DNA from: Geodermatophilus telluris
GTDB lineage: Bacteria; Actinomycetota; Actinomycetes; Mycobacteriales; Geodermatophilaceae
Direction of reading: 5' to 3'
Length of the DNA: 64,000 bases
NCBI RefSeq assembly: GCF_900102745.1
Contig: NZ_FMZF01000006.1
Span: 217,559-281,558 of the forward strand
Below are positions 50,427 through 59,785 of the stretch, in pieces; the first letter of the stretch is position 1, and the number at the start of each line of letters is the position of its first letter. The notes below the pieces were generated by a model, which saw only the letters and a list, made by a program, of their open reading frames with translations, was not told where the DNA came from and searched no databases. The translations under genes and the position numbers were made by a program.

Positions 50427-50630
50427 GTGGACGGCGCCGACGACTACGAGTACGCGCCGCTGCGGATCCCGCCGGGCACGTCCCGGTCCGCAGCGGCGAC
50501 GATGCTGAGCCTCCAGGTCGACGTCGGTGGGTGGGAGCTCGCCCGCCTCCAGCTGCACGCCGACGGCACCCGCAAGGCCGTCCTGCGGCGGCGGGCGCGG
50601 CTGTCCTACCTGCCGATGCCCGTCACCTGA
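50427..50630 (+). CDS. Small DUF5703-type protein
   Basis: This 67-residue protein contains D-Y-E-Y-A-P-L-R-I-P-P-G-T-S-R and G-G-W-E-L-A-R-L-Q-L-H-A-D-G-T-R, typical of a small conserved actinobacterial family (DUF5703) of unknown function. The GTG at 50427 lies 7 nt after a -10-like CAACAT (50414-50419), so the message may be leaderless. It converges on the quinone reductase gene with 4 nt between stops. Confidence 0.7.
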   Translation: MDGADDYEYAPLRIPPGTSRSAAATMLSLQVDVGGWELARLQLHADGTRKAVLRRRARLSYLPMPVT

Positions 50631-50634
50631 GCGG

Positions 50635-51612
50635 TCAGGGCACGAGGACGACCTTGCCGACCGTGCCGCGGTCGGCCAGGGCGGCCAGCGCCCGCGGCGC
50701 CTGGTCCAGCGGCAGCACCTGCCCGACCAGCGGGTCGATCGCGCCCTCGCCGACCAGCCGGACCAGCTCGTCGTGCGTCCGCCCGATCACCGCCGGGTCC
50801 TTGCGCTTGTACAGCCCCCAGTGCAGGCCGACGACGCTGTAGTTCTTCACCAGCGCGTGGTTGGCCGGCGCGTCGGGGATGCGCCCGCTGGTGAAGCCGA
50901 CGACGACCAGCCGGCCCTCGAAGGCCACGCACCGGCGCGAGCGGTCGAAGACGTCGCCGCCGACCGGGTCGTAGACGACGTCGGCGCCCTCGCCGCCGGT
51001 GAGCTCCTTGACCACGGGGACGAAGTCCTCGGCGGTGTAGTCGACGACGTGGTCGGCGCCGAGCTCCCGGCAGACCTCGACCTTGTGCGCGCCGCCCGCG
51101 GTGGCGATCACCCTCGCCCCGGCCGCCTTGCCGAGCTGGATGGCGGCCGACCCGACACCGCCGGCCCCGGCGTGCACCAGCAGCCACTCCCGCGGCTGCA
51201 GGTGCGCGCGGCGGTGCAGGCCGACGTGCCCGGTCTGGTAGGTGATCCACAGCGCCGCGGCCTGCTCGTCCGAGAGCGCGTCGGGCACCGGCCAGGCGTC
51301 GGCGGCGTCCATCAGCGCGTACTCGGCGAAGGCCCCGGGCCCGCCGGCCGGCGCGCCGACCACCCTCCGGCCGTCCTCGGTCTCCCCGCACAGCTCCATG
51401 CCCGGCGTGTAGGGCAGCGGCGGGCGCTCCTGGTAGCGCCCCTGCGCCATGAGCACGTCGGGGAAGTTCAGCGCCGCCGCGCGCACCCGCACCCGGAGCT
51501 GCCCCTCGCCCGGGGTGGGCGGCTCGACGTCCTCCAGCCGCATCACCTCGGCGGGGTCGCCGAGCTCGTGCACCCGCCAGGCCCGCATGCGCCCGCTCAC
51601 CGCCCCGGTCAC
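50635..51612 (-). CDS. NADPH:quinone reductase-type MDR oxidoreductase
   Basis: This 325-residue medium-chain reductase lacks zinc ligands and is thus quinone-reductase-like. It has A-L-N-F-P-D-V-L-M-A-Q-G near the N-terminus, H-A-G-A-G-G-V-G-S-A-A-I-Q as cofactor motif and a G-A-D-H-V-V-D-Y segment. The GTG start overlaps the upstream SDR stop by 4 bp; an ATG 8 codons in is an alternative. Coupling to an SDR suggests a two-step oxidoreductive function. The substrate is unknown. Confidence 0.88.
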   Translation of the reverse strand: MTGAVSGRMRAWRVHELGDPAEVMRLEDVEPPTPGEGQLRVRVRAAALNFPDVLMAQGRYQERPPLPYTPGMELCGETEDGRRVVGAPAGGPGAFAEYALMDAADAWPVPDALSDEQAAALWITYQTGHVGLHRRAHLQPREWLLVHAGAGGVGSAAIQLGKAAGARVIATAGGAHKVEVCRELGADHVVDYTAEDFVPVVKELTGGEGADVVYDPVGGDVFDRSRRCVAFEGRLVVVGFTSGRIPDAPANHALVKNYSVVGLHWGLYKRKDPAVIGRTHDELVRLVGEGAIDPLVGQVLPLDQAPRALAALADRGTVGKVVLVP

Positions 51613-52415
51613 CGCATCGACGGGGGCCGCAGGGCCTCCGGGACGACGGCGGTCTCGCCGGTCGGCGTCTTCGCGCTCGGCACGCCCTTGAACCGGTAGG
51701 GCACCGTGCCGACGCCGGGCTGGATGACGTAGGCCGCGCCCGGCTCGCCGGACTCCCAGGCCATGACCATCGCGGCGGCGACCTCGGCGGCGGGGATCAC
51801 CGGGAAGGACGCCGCCTCGAACTCGTGCCGGATGCGGTCGATGATCGCGGTGTCGGCGAACCCGGGGCAGATCGCGGTGATGGTGGTGCCCTCCCGCGCC
51901 AGCCGCGGCGCCATCGAGCGGACGAACGCGATCGCGCCGCCCTTGGCCACGCTGTAGCTGGGGTCGGTGGCCATCGGCGAGAGGCCGGCCAGTGACGCCG
52001 TCACCACGATCGCCCCGCCGCCGGCCCGCCGGATCGCCGGGCGGGCGGCCTGCACGCCGTAGACGACGCCGAACAGGTCGATCTCCACCACGCGCAGGAA
52101 CTCGTCGAGGTCCAGGGCGTCGTCGCTCTTGGCCGCGGAGATGCCGGCGTTGAGGTAGGCGGCGTCGAGCCGGCCGTGCTCGGCCTCCACCTGCGCGACG
52201 ACGGCCTCGTTGGCCGCCCGGTCGGCGACGTCGAGGGCGACGAAGTGCGCGCCCAGCTCCTGCGCCACCGACCGGTTGCGCTCGGTGTCGAGGTCGGCGG
52301 CGACCACGGTGACGCCGCGCTCGCGCAGCTGCTGCGACAGCGCCCGGCCGAAGCCACCGGTGCCCCCGGTGATCAGCGCGACGGATCCGGGACCGGGAGG
52401 TGTGGGAGGTGTCAC
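51609..52415 (-). CDS. SDR-family oxidoreductase
   Basis: This 268-residue classical short-chain dehydrogenase has T-G-G-T-G-G-F-G-R-A as NAD(P) loop, L-N-A-G-I, a catalytic Ser in V-T-A-S-L-A-G and Y-S-V-A-K. Asp after the second strand (A-A-D-L-D) suggests NAD preference. It is translationally coupled to the downstream quinone-reductase-like gene. The Asp/Glu racemase stop is 7 nt upstream, so all three may be one transcript. Confidence 0.9.
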   Translation of the reverse strand: MTPPTPPGPGSVALITGGTGGFGRALSQQLRERGVTVVAADLDTERNRSVAQELGAHFVALDVADRAANEAVVAQVEAEHGRLDAAYLNAGISAAKSDDALDLDEFLRVVEIDLFGVVYGVQAARPAIRRAGGGAIVVTASLAGLSPMATDPSYSVAKGGAIAFVRSMAPRLAREGTTITAICPGFADTAIIDRIRHEFEAASFPVIPAAEVAAAMVMAWESGEPGAAYVIQPGVGTVPYRFKGVPSAKTPTGETAVVPEALRPPSMR

Positions 52416-52422
52416 CCGGGCA

Positions 52423-53121
52423 TCACACCACGGCAGCCGGGACGGCCAGCGCGCGGTCGACGGCGGCGGTCACGTGCAGCCGGGCCGACGGCAGCAGGGG
52501 CACCGGGGAGTCGTCGGGGCCGAGCAGCAGCTCGAGCTCGGTGCAGCTGAGCGCCACGGCCAGCGCGCCGCGGGCGGCGAGCCGGGCGACCACCGCGCGC
52601 AGGTCGGCCCGCGTCGCGTCGGTGAGCACGCCGCGGCACAGCTCGCCGAAGATCGCGGTGTCGACGCGGTCCACGTCGTCGTCCGGCGGCACCAGCACGG
52701 TCAGCCCGCGGGCGGCGAGGCGGTCGCGGTAGAACGGCTCGCGGACCGTCCCGGCGGTCCCGAGCAGCCCGACCACCGGCCCGGGCGCGGCGGCGGCCAC
52801 CGCGTCGGCGATGTGCAGGAAGGGCACCGACAGCGCGGCCTCCAGCGCCGGGGCCACCCTGTGCATGTAGTTCGTGCACAGCAGCACCAGGCCGGCGCCG
52901 GCCGACTCCAGCGCCCTCGCCTCCGCGGTGAGCAGGGCCGCGGCGTCGTCCCAGCGGTCCTCCAGCTGGCAGGCGCGCACGGGGCGGAAGTCGAGGCTGC
53001 GCACCAGCAGCGACGCGCTGGCCAGCCCGCCGAGGCGGTCGCGGACCAGCTCGTTGGCCACCCGGTAGTACAGCGCCGTCGACTCCCAGCTCATCCCGCC
53101 CAGCAGTCCGATCGTCTCCAT
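52423..53121 (-). CDS. Aspartate/glutamate racemase-family protein
   Basis: This 232-residue cofactor-independent racemase-like protein has both catalytic cysteines in L-L-C-T-N-Y-M-H and L-S-C-T-E-L-E-L-L, and an N-terminal G-L-L-G-G-M-S-W-E-S-T. That combination is typical of the aspartate racemase branch. The ATG start at 53121 gives M-E-T-I-G-L-L-G-G. It is divergent from a LysR regulator with a palindrome between them, suggesting regulation by an amino-acid-like signal. Confidence 0.9.
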   Translation of the reverse strand: METIGLLGGMSWESTALYYRVANELVRDRLGGLASASLLVRSLDFRPVRACQLEDRWDDAAALLTAEARALESAGAGLVLLCTNYMHRVAPALEAALSVPFLHIADAVAAAAPGPVVGLLGTAGTVREPFYRDRLAARGLTVLVPPDDDVDRVDTAIFGELCRGVLTDATRADLRAVVARLAARGALAVALSCTELELLLGPDDSPVPLLPSARLHVTAAVDRALAVPAAVV

Positions 53122-53179
53122 GCCGCCAGGCTGGCCGCTGACGAGCTCCCTGACCAGACCGTCGGGACGACCACCGGAC

Positions 53180-53194
53180 CCAAGCGCTGCTTGG
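53180..53194. promoter_or_regulatory. LysR-type palindrome
   Basis: CCAAGC-GCT-GCTTGG is a 15-bp inverted repeat, 8 bp before the LysR start and 58 bp before the divergent racemase start. It is a natural autoregulatory and activation site for the LysR protein. Confidence 0.5.
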
Positions 53195-53202
53195 ATGTCG
53201 GC

Positions 53203-54075
53203 GTGGACTCCCGCCGGCTGCTGGTCTTCCGCGAGGTCGCGCACGCGGGTTCCCTGTCCGGTGCGGCCCGGGCCCTGGGCTGGACGCAGCCGGCGGTCAG
53301 CCAGCAGGTGAAGCGGCTCGAGGCCGAGGCCGGCACGCCGCTGGTCGTGCGCGAGGGGCGCGGCGTGGCGCTCACCGAGGCCGGCCGGCGGCTGCTGCGC
53401 CACGCGGAGGCGATCGCCGACCGGCTCGCGGCCGCCGAGCAGGACCTGGCCGCGCTCGCCGGCCTGGCCACCGGGAGGGTGCGCATCGCCGCCTTCCCGA
53501 CCGCCGCCGCGGTGCTGGTGCCCCCGGCGCTGGCCGCGCTGCGCGACCGGGCGCCGGGAGTGGAGGTGCACTTCGCCGAGCTCGAGCCACCCGAGGCCGA
53601 GGCGGCGGTGCGCGACGGGGAGGCCGACCTGGCCGTCGTCTTCCGGCACGAGGACGACGCCGACGCCGTCCCCGGCGACCTGCTGCGCGAGCCGCTCACC
53701 CGCCACCCCGTGCAGGCCGTCGTCCCCGCGGGGTCGCCGACACCGGCGTCGCTGGCCGACCTGCGCGAGGAGCCGTGGATCGCCGGCTGCGCACGCTGCC
53801 GGCGGCACCTGCTGCGCTGCGCGCGGCGGGCCGGCTTCGTCCCCGACGTCCGGTTCGCCACCGACGACCACGTGGTCGTGCAGCGCCTGGTCGCGCGGGG
53901 GCTCGGCGTGGCGCTGCTGCCGAGCTGGGCGTTCGCGGTCGGCGCCCAGCCCGGCGTGGCCGCCGTCGACCTGCCCGACGTCGACGGGCGGGTGGTGGAG
54001 ACCCTCGTCCGCCCCGACGCGCGACGGGTGCCCGCGGTGGCCGCGGCGCTCGAGGCGCTGCGGGCCGCCTGTTGA
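53203..54075 (+). CDS. LysR-family transcriptional regulator
   Basis: This 290-residue regulator has a winged helix at residues 1-60 (S-L-S-G-A-A-R-A-L-G-W-T-Q-P-A-V-S-Q-Q-V), then a periplasmic-binding-protein-like effector domain from about 90. The effector domain has an unusual C-A-R-C-R-R-H-L-L-R-C cysteine cluster near residue 190, which could bind metal or sense redox state. The likely target is the divergent racemase-SDR-quinone reductase group. It converges on the M20 gene. Confidence 0.9.
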   Translation: MDSRRLLVFREVAHAGSLSGAARALGWTQPAVSQQVKRLEAEAGTPLVVREGRGVALTEAGRRLLRHAEAIADRLAAAEQDLAALAGLATGRVRIAAFPTAAAVLVPPALAALRDRAPGVEVHFAELEPPEAEAAVRDGEADLAVVFRHEDDADAVPGDLLREPLTRHPVQAVVPAGSPTPASLADLREEPWIAGCARCRRHLLRCARRAGFVPDVRFATDDHVVVQRLVARGLGVALLPSWAFAVGAQPGVAAVDLPDVDGRVVETLVRPDARRVPAVAAALEALRAAC

Positions 54076-54078
54076 GGG

Positions 54079-55398
54079 CTAGACCGAGCGCAGGAACCGG
54101 TCGAGCACCCGGACGCCGAACTGCAGCGACTCCACCGGCACCCGCTCGTCGATGCCGTGGAAGAGGGAGGCGAAGTCCAGGTCGGCGGGCAGCCGCAGCG
54201 GCGAGAACCCGAAGCAGCGCATGCCCAGGCGCTGGAAGCTCTTGGCGTCGGTGCCGCCGCTCATGGTGAACGGCACCGGGCGGGCGCCGGCGTCCTCGGC
54301 CTTCAGCGCCTCGACCATCAGGTCGACGAGCGGGCCGTCGAACGTCGTCTCCACGGCCTGGTCGTGCACGATCCACTCGCGCTGGACGCCCTCGCCGACC
54401 AGCGAGGCGAGCTGGCGCTCGAACTCCTCCTCCTGGCCGTGCAGGAAGCGGCCGTCGACGGTGGCGCTCGCGGTGCCGGGGATGACGTTGGCCTTGTAGC
54501 CCGCCTGCAGCATCGTGGGGTTGGCGGTGTTGCGCAGCGCCGCGCCGATCATCCGGCTGATGGAGCCGAGGCGAGCGAGGGCCTCCTCGGGTGCGTCGGG
54601 GTCGATCTCGATGCCGTAGGCGTCCTCGACGGCGGCGAGGAACTGCCGCATCGGCGGGGTGAGCACGGTGGGCAGCCGGGAGGCGCCGATCCGGGCGACG
54701 GCCTGGCACAGCCGGGTGACGGCGTTGTCGTCGTGCACGAACGAGCCGTGCCCGGGCCGCCCGCCGGCGGTCAGCCGCATCCAGGCCAGGCCCTTCTCGG
54801 CGGTCTGGACGAGGTAGAGGCGCAGGTCGTCGCGGACGGTGATGCTGAAGCCGCCGACCTCGCTGATCGCCTCGGAGCAGTCGGCGAACAGGTCGGGGTG
54901 CTCGTCGACCAGCCAGCGGGCACCGAGCTTCCCGCCCGCCTCCTCGTCGGCGACGAAGGCGAGCACGACGTCGCGCGGCGGCTGCACGCCGGTGCGGGCC
55001 CAGTCGCGCACCAGCGCCAGGACCATCGCGTCCATGTCCTTCATGTCGACCGCGCCGCGGCCCCAGACGTAGCCGTCGCGCTCCTCGCCGGAGAACGGGT
55101 GCACGCTCCACTCGGCCGGGTCGGCGGGGACGACGTCGAGGTGACCGTGCACCAGCAGCGCGGGCCGGCTGCGGTCGGCGCCGGGGATGCGGGCGACGAG
55201 GCTGGCCCGCCCGCGCTCGGACTCGTGGATGACGCTGTCGATGCCGACCTCGTCGAGCTTGCCGGCCACCCACTCGGCGGCGGCCCGCTCACCGGCGCTG
55301 GTGGCGGTGTCGCCGGTGTTGGTGGTGTCGATCCGGATCAGCTCGCTGAGCAGTTCGGCGACCTCGGACTGGGCCCGGCTGGGCGCGGTGCTGTCCAC
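54079..55398 (-). CDS. M20-family metallopeptidase
   Basis: This 439-residue zinc hydrolase has H-G-H-L-D-V-V-P, R-G-A-V-D-M-K-D-M, A-D-E-E-A-G-G as metal and catalytic motifs, a dimerisation domain near the middle and G-G-T-D-A-K near the end. It is probably a dipeptidase or amino-acid deacylase. The mycobacterial counterpart (Rv2141c region) also lies a few genes from uppP, so the location is conserved. A GTG start is used. Confidence 0.9.
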   Translation of the reverse strand: MDSTAPSRAQSEVAELLSELIRIDTTNTGDTATSAGERAAAEWVAGKLDEVGIDSVIHESERGRASLVARIPGADRSRPALLVHGHLDVVPADPAEWSVHPFSGEERDGYVWGRGAVDMKDMDAMVLALVRDWARTGVQPPRDVVLAFVADEEAGGKLGARWLVDEHPDLFADCSEAISEVGGFSITVRDDLRLYLVQTAEKGLAWMRLTAGGRPGHGSFVHDDNAVTRLCQAVARIGASRLPTVLTPPMRQFLAAVEDAYGIEIDPDAPEEALARLGSISRMIGAALRNTANPTMLQAGYKANVIPGTASATVDGRFLHGQEEEFERQLASLVGEGVQREWIVHDQAVETTFDGPLVDLMVEALKAEDAGARPVPFTMSGGTDAKSFQRLGMRCFGFSPLRLPADLDFASLFHGIDERVPVESLQFGVRVLDRFLRSV

Positions 55399-55520
55399 CG
55401 GCCGAGCGTAGGGCGCCCGCCGACCGGCCGCCGCGAGCGGTCCTGTCCCCTGACCTGGTTATCCTCCGCCGCCGACGGCCGGTGCCCCGGTCCCCGATCC
55501 TGCGGAGGTGAGCCCCGCCG

Positions 55521-56609
55521 ATGTCCCTGCGGGCACGCGACCCCCTCGCGGCCGCGCGCAGTGCCGTGCCGCTCCTCGTGGTGTGCGCGGTCGCCGTCGC
55601 CGCGTGGACGCTCGTCGAGGCGGGCGCGCTGAGCGCGGCGGGCACCGCCGTGTCCTGGGCGGTGGTCGGCCTGCTGGCCGCCGCGGCCGCCCTGTTCCGG
55701 CTCGTCCCGGCCGGCCGGCTCGACCGCGTGCGCGCCGGCGCCGTGGCGGCGGTGACCGGTGTCCTGCTCGTCTGCGGGCTGCGGCTGGTCACCGCCGACA
55801 CCTCGGCCGCCGCCCACGCCTTCCTCACCTTCCCGGTGCTGTGGAGCGCCGTGCACCTCCGGCGCGGGGGCGTCGTCCTGGTGACCGGGGTGGCGCTGGC
55901 GGCCGACGCCGCGACGGCGCTGCTGCTGCTCCCGCTGGGTGCGGCGCTGACCGACCTGGTGTTCTCGGGCGGGGTGCTGGTCGTCGTCGCCGTGGTCCTG
56001 CACCGGGCGGCAGCGACGCAGGCCCGGCTGGTCGCGGCCCTACAGGAGCAGGCGGACGTGGACGCGCTGACCGGGCTGGTCAACCGCCGCGTCTTCGACC
56101 AGGCGCTGGCCGGCCAGCGGGCCCGGCGGACGTCGTCGGGCACCGCGCTGCTGCTCATCGACGTCGACACGTTCAAGCAGATCAACGACGCGCACGGCCA
56201 CCCGGTGGGCGACGCGGTCCTCGTGCACCTGGCCGGCGTGCTCCGCGAGCAGGTGCGGGCCGACGACGCCGTCCTGTCCCGGCTCGGCGGCGACGAGCTC
56301 GCCGTCCTGCTGCCGGACTGCCCGGCCGACGTGGCCGCCGAGCGCGCCGGGCGGGTGCACGAGGCGGTGCGCGGGACGCCGCTGCGACTGGCCGACGGGA
56401 CGGCGCTGCCCCTGTCGGTCAGCCTGGGTGTGGCGCACACCGCCGGCTCCGTGCTCGACGTCCGGGACCTGTACTCGGCCGCCGACCGGGCGCTGTACGC
56501 CGCCAAGCGGGCCGGCCGCGGGCGGGTGGCGGTGGCGCCGGCCGTTCCCCCGCGCCCGACCGTGCCGCGGCGGCGGGGGGTGCACGAAGCCGCGCCCTCG
56601 GTCGGGTAA
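55521..56609 (+). CDS. Membrane diguanylate cyclase (GGDEF)
   Basis: This 362-residue protein has about five to six hydrophobic segments in residues 12-165, forming a MASE-like membrane sensor. A GGDEF domain (about 180-340) follows, with D-A-L-T-G-L-V-N-R-R and the active-site loop R-L-G-G-D-E-L. The Phe to Leu change at the last position is tolerated in other cyclases. An R-A-D-D lies before the loop but one residue further away than the usual inhibitory RxxD. It probably makes cyclic di-GMP. Its stop overlaps the tRNA promoter. Confidence 0.88.
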   Translation: MSLRARDPLAAARSAVPLLVVCAVAVAAWTLVEAGALSAAGTAVSWAVVGLLAAAAALFRLVPAGRLDRVRAGAVAAVTGVLLVCGLRLVTADTSAAAHAFLTFPVLWSAVHLRRGGVVLVTGVALAADAATALLLLPLGAALTDLVFSGGVLVVVAVVLHRAAATQARLVAALQEQADVDALTGLVNRRVFDQALAGQRARRTSSGTALLLIDVDTFKQINDAHGHPVGDAVLVHLAGVLREQVRADDAVLSRLGGDELAVLLPDCPADVAAERAGRVHEAVRGTPLRLADGTALPLSVSLGVAHTAGSVLDVRDLYSAADRALYAAKRAGRGRVAVAPAVPPRPTVPRRRGVHEAAPSVG

Positions 56610-56625
56610 GCTCTGCTCCGCACTC

Positions 56626-56710
56626 GTCCGGGTGGCGGAATGGCAGACGCGCTAGCTTGAGGTGCTAGTGCCCTTTATCGGGCGTGGGGGTTCAAGTCCC
56701 CCCTCGGACA
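56626..56710 (+). tRNA. tRNA-Leu (anticodon GAG)
   Basis: Acceptor GTCCGGG pairs with CTCGGAC (one G-T). A D-arm follows, then anticodon stem CTAGC/GCTAG around loop TTGAGGT, a long variable arm GCCC/GGGC typical of class II tRNAs and a T-arm GGGGG/CCCCC with TTCAAGT. The 3' CCA is not encoded. A -10-like TAAGCT lies at 56607-56612. Confidence 0.95.
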
Positions 56711-56912
56711 CCCAGGAGTGGGATCCATCCCACCTGCTCGGGCCGGAGTCCCGCTCCGCGCCCACGACCGGCACGGTCCCCGCCGATCCCCGATGGGCAA
56801 CCCTCCCTTCCCCGCGGCTCCCGGCCGCCTCCGGCGCAGCGGTGCTGCGGCGCGTCCTGGGCGCGACTGCCGAGCAGGTGGCGGCTCGGACGGAGGCCGG
56901 CCGCAGGCTGTC

Positions 56913-59447
56913 TCACCGGACTGCCGAGCGGGCCGACGACGGAGCGAGCTCCGCCCTCGGCAGCCGGGGGGCGAGGAAGCGGGCGGTCTGGCTCGCCGGC
57001 GTGGTGGCCACCTGTTCCGGCGTGCCGGCGGCCACGATCCTGCCGCCCTGGTCACCCGCTCCGGGACCCAGGTCGATGACCCAGTCGGCGTCGGCGACGA
57101 CGTCCATGTCGTGCTCCACCACCACCACGGTGTTGCCCGCGTCGACGAGCTGGTGCAGCTGGCGCACCAGCAGTTCCACGTCAGCGGGGTGCAGCCCGGT
57201 GGTCGGCTCGTCGAGGACGTACAGCGTGTGCCCCCGTCGGGCCCGTTGCAGCTCGCTGGCCAGCTTCACCCGCTGCGCCTCGCCGCCGGACAGCTCCGTC
57301 GCCGGTTGTCCGAGGCGGAGGTAGCCCAGACCGACCTCCTGCAGCACGCGCAGGCTCCTGGCCACCGGCGCGAGGTCGGCGAGGAAGTCCGTGGCCGCGT
57401 CGACGGTCAGGTCGAGCACCTCGGCGATGTTCTTGCCGCGGTGCGTGATCTCCAGCGTCTCGGGGTCGTAGCGCGCACCGTGGCAGGTCGGGCAGGGCGA
57501 GTACGTCCCGGGGAGGAAGAGCAGTTCCACGGTCACGAAGCCCTCGCCCTGACACGTCGGGCAGCGCCCCTCGGCCACGTTGAAGGAGAACCGCCCGGCG
57601 CCGTAGCCGCGCCTGCGGGCCTCCTCGGTGGCCGCGAAGAGCTTGCGCACCGCGTCGAAGAGCCCGGTGTAGGTGGCCAGGTTGGACCGGGGGGTCCGGC
57701 CGATGGCCTTCTGGTCGACGCGCACCAGACGGTCGACGGCCGCGGGCCCCTCGACCTGCACCGTCACCCCCACGGTGTCCTGGACGACGTCGTCCGGGTC
57801 GCCGGTCGGGTCGTCACCGGCGTCGCCCTCGCCGTCCGCGGCCGTCGCGGGTGAGCCGAGCTGCCGGGAGACGACGTCGGCCAGCACCTGGCTGACCAGC
57901 GTCGACTTGCCCGAGCCGGAGACGCCGGTGACCGCGGTGAGGACCCCGAGCGGGAACTCCGCCTCGACGTCGCGCAGGTTGTGCCGGTCGATGCTCCCCA
58001 GGTGCAGCTGCCCCGCGGGCTGCCGTCGCGGCCGACCGACCGGCGGCTCCCGGTCGAAGAGGAAGCGCCGGGTGACCGAGGCCTCCACGTGGGACAGGCC
58101 GGCGACGGGCCCGCTGTAGAGGACGCGGCCGCCCCGCTCACCTGCCATCGGGCCGACGTCGACGATCCAGTCGGCGCGGTGGGCCAGCGCCATGTCGTGC
58201 TCGATGACGAACAACGAGTTGCCGGCCGCGGTCAGCTGGTCGAGGACCCTCAACAGTGGTTCGGCGTCGGCCGGGTGCAGCCCCGCGGACGGCTCGTCCA
58301 GGACGTACACCACGCCGAACAGCCCCGACCGCAGCTGGGTCGCGATCCGCAGCCGCTGCAGCTCGCCCGGCGACAGGGTCGGGGTCGTCCGGTCCAGGCT
58401 GAGGTAACCGAGGCCCAACGTGGTGAGCACCTCGATCCGGCCGAGGAGGTCCGCCGTGATCCGCGCCGCGACGTCGGTCGCCTGCGGTGCCTGGCGGAGC
58501 GTCTCGACGAGCGCGGTCAGCGGCAGGGCCGCCAGCTCGGCGATGTTCCGGCCGCCGACGGTGACGGCCAGGGACTCGGGCCGCAGCCGGGTGCCCGAGC
58601 AGACCGGACAGGTCGAGGTCCGCACGAACCGCAGGACCCGCTGCCGCATGGTCGGGCTCTTGGTGTTGGCCAGGGTGTGCAGCACGTAGGCCCGCGCGCC
58701 GGTGTACCGGCCCTGGTAGTCGCGCTGGACCTGACCCACCCCGCGGACGGGGCGCACGGTGACCTCCGGCTGCTCGTCGGTGAACAGGATCCAGTCGCGC
58801 TCGGCCTGTGGCAGGTCCCGCCACGGCCGGTCGATGTCGTGGCCGAGCTCGACCAGGATGTCGCGCAGGTTCTTGCCGTGCCAGGCGCCCGGCCAGGCGG
58901 CGATCGCGCCGTCCCGGATGCTGAGCGATGCATCCGGGACCAGGCTGTCCTCGGTCACCAGGTGGACCCTGCCCAGACCGGAGCACTCGGGGCAGGCGCC
59001 GGCGGCGGTGTTGGGCGAGAAGGCGTCGGAGTCCAGCCGACCGGTCGACCCCGGCGGGTGGGTGCCGGTGCGCGAGAACAGCATCCGCAGCGAGTTGGAC
59101 AGCGTCGTCACGGTGCCGACGGTGGACCGGCTGCTGGGGGTGCCCCGGCTCTGCTGCAGCGCCACCGCCGGCGGCAGCCCGGTGATCTCGTCGACGACGG
59201 GTGCGCCGACCTGGTGGATGAGCCGCCGGGCGTACGGGGCCACGGACTCGAAGTACCGGCGCTGCGCCTCCGCGTAGATCGTGCCGAAGGCCAGCGAGGA
59301 CTTCCCGGATCCGGAGACGCCGGTGAAGACGACCAGGGCGTCCCTCGGCACGTGGACGTCGACGTTGCGCAGGTTGTGCTCGCGGGCGCCGCGCACCCGG
59401 ACGAACGGGTCCGTCGGCGAGGACGCGCGGCCCGGTTCGTCGATCAC
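56913..59447 (-). CDS. UvrA-like ABC ATPase (short UvrA paralogue)
   Basis: This 844-residue protein has two ABC modules, each with G-V-S-G-S-G-K-S; signatures are L-S-P-G-E-L-Q-R (first, SPGE variant) and L-S-G-G-E-A-Q-R (second). Zinc modules include C-P-E-C, C-P-V-C and C-P-T-C. It is about 100 residues shorter than housekeeping UvrA (roughly 950), like UvrA2 paralogues linked to DNA-damage tolerance or drug resistance. The GTG at 59447 gives a start shortly before the first ATPase. No UvrB/UvrC genes are near. It is divergent from a cobalamin-type MerR regulator. Confidence 0.9.
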   Translation of the reverse strand: MIDEPGRASSPTDPFVRVRGAREHNLRNVDVHVPRDALVVFTGVSGSGKSSLAFGTIYAEAQRRYFESVAPYARRLIHQVGAPVVDEITGLPPAVALQQSRGTPSSRSTVGTVTTLSNSLRMLFSRTGTHPPGSTGRLDSDAFSPNTAAGACPECSGLGRVHLVTEDSLVPDASLSIRDGAIAAWPGAWHGKNLRDILVELGHDIDRPWRDLPQAERDWILFTDEQPEVTVRPVRGVGQVQRDYQGRYTGARAYVLHTLANTKSPTMRQRVLRFVRTSTCPVCSGTRLRPESLAVTVGGRNIAELAALPLTALVETLRQAPQATDVAARITADLLGRIEVLTTLGLGYLSLDRTTPTLSPGELQRLRIATQLRSGLFGVVYVLDEPSAGLHPADAEPLLRVLDQLTAAGNSLFVIEHDMALAHRADWIVDVGPMAGERGGRVLYSGPVAGLSHVEASVTRRFLFDREPPVGRPRRQPAGQLHLGSIDRHNLRDVEAEFPLGVLTAVTGVSGSGKSTLVSQVLADVVSRQLGSPATAADGEGDAGDDPTGDPDDVVQDTVGVTVQVEGPAAVDRLVRVDQKAIGRTPRSNLATYTGLFDAVRKLFAATEEARRRGYGAGRFSFNVAEGRCPTCQGEGFVTVELLFLPGTYSPCPTCHGARYDPETLEITHRGKNIAEVLDLTVDAATDFLADLAPVARSLRVLQEVGLGYLRLGQPATELSGGEAQRVKLASELQRARRGHTLYVLDEPTTGLHPADVELLVRQLHQLVDAGNTVVVVEHDMDVVADADWVIDLGPGAGDQGGRIVAAGTPEQVATTPASQTARFLAPRLPRAELAPSSARSAVR

Positions 59448-59785
59448 GGCTCCAGCCTGACCTGCGCCCGGGCCGGAGGGGCACCCGGGGCACACCCGGT
59501 CCCGCCGGCGTTGCCCGGACCGTCGCTGCGGGCACCGAGCGGGACGTTCCCCGAGCCGGCGCTGCCGGCCGGGCAGCGCGGGGTCACCCGCCGGCTCCTC
59601 GCTCGCCCAGCGCGCGGGCGGCATCGGCGACGTCCTCCGCGGTGATCGTGGTGACGTCAGCACGGATCCGGGGGCGCCCGCGTCGCGGGAGACCGGGGCG
59701 AGGAGCGTCGCGCTGCTGACGCCGACCCGGTGCTGCACCTCCCGGGACACTCGCCCTCAGCGACGAAGCAGGGGACGATTCCGGG
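59448..59785. other. Divergent intergenic region with possible gene remnant
   Basis: This stretch separates the UvrA-like and MerR genes. The minus strand holds a coding-like segment ending at a TGA (59584-59586) that reads ...V-T-T-I-T-A-E-D-V-A-D-A-A-R-A-L-G-E-R. Coding-like sequence in a different frame precedes it, compatible with a frameshifted gene remnant of unknown family. I found no clear operator palindrome. Confidence 0.3.

Noticed and set aside
59715-59785. Metallo-beta-lactamase remnant (plus-strand reading V-L-H-L-P-G-H-S-P)
   Set aside because: The match is a single short motif with no supporting upstream coding sequence in frame; chance is likely in GC-rich DNA.
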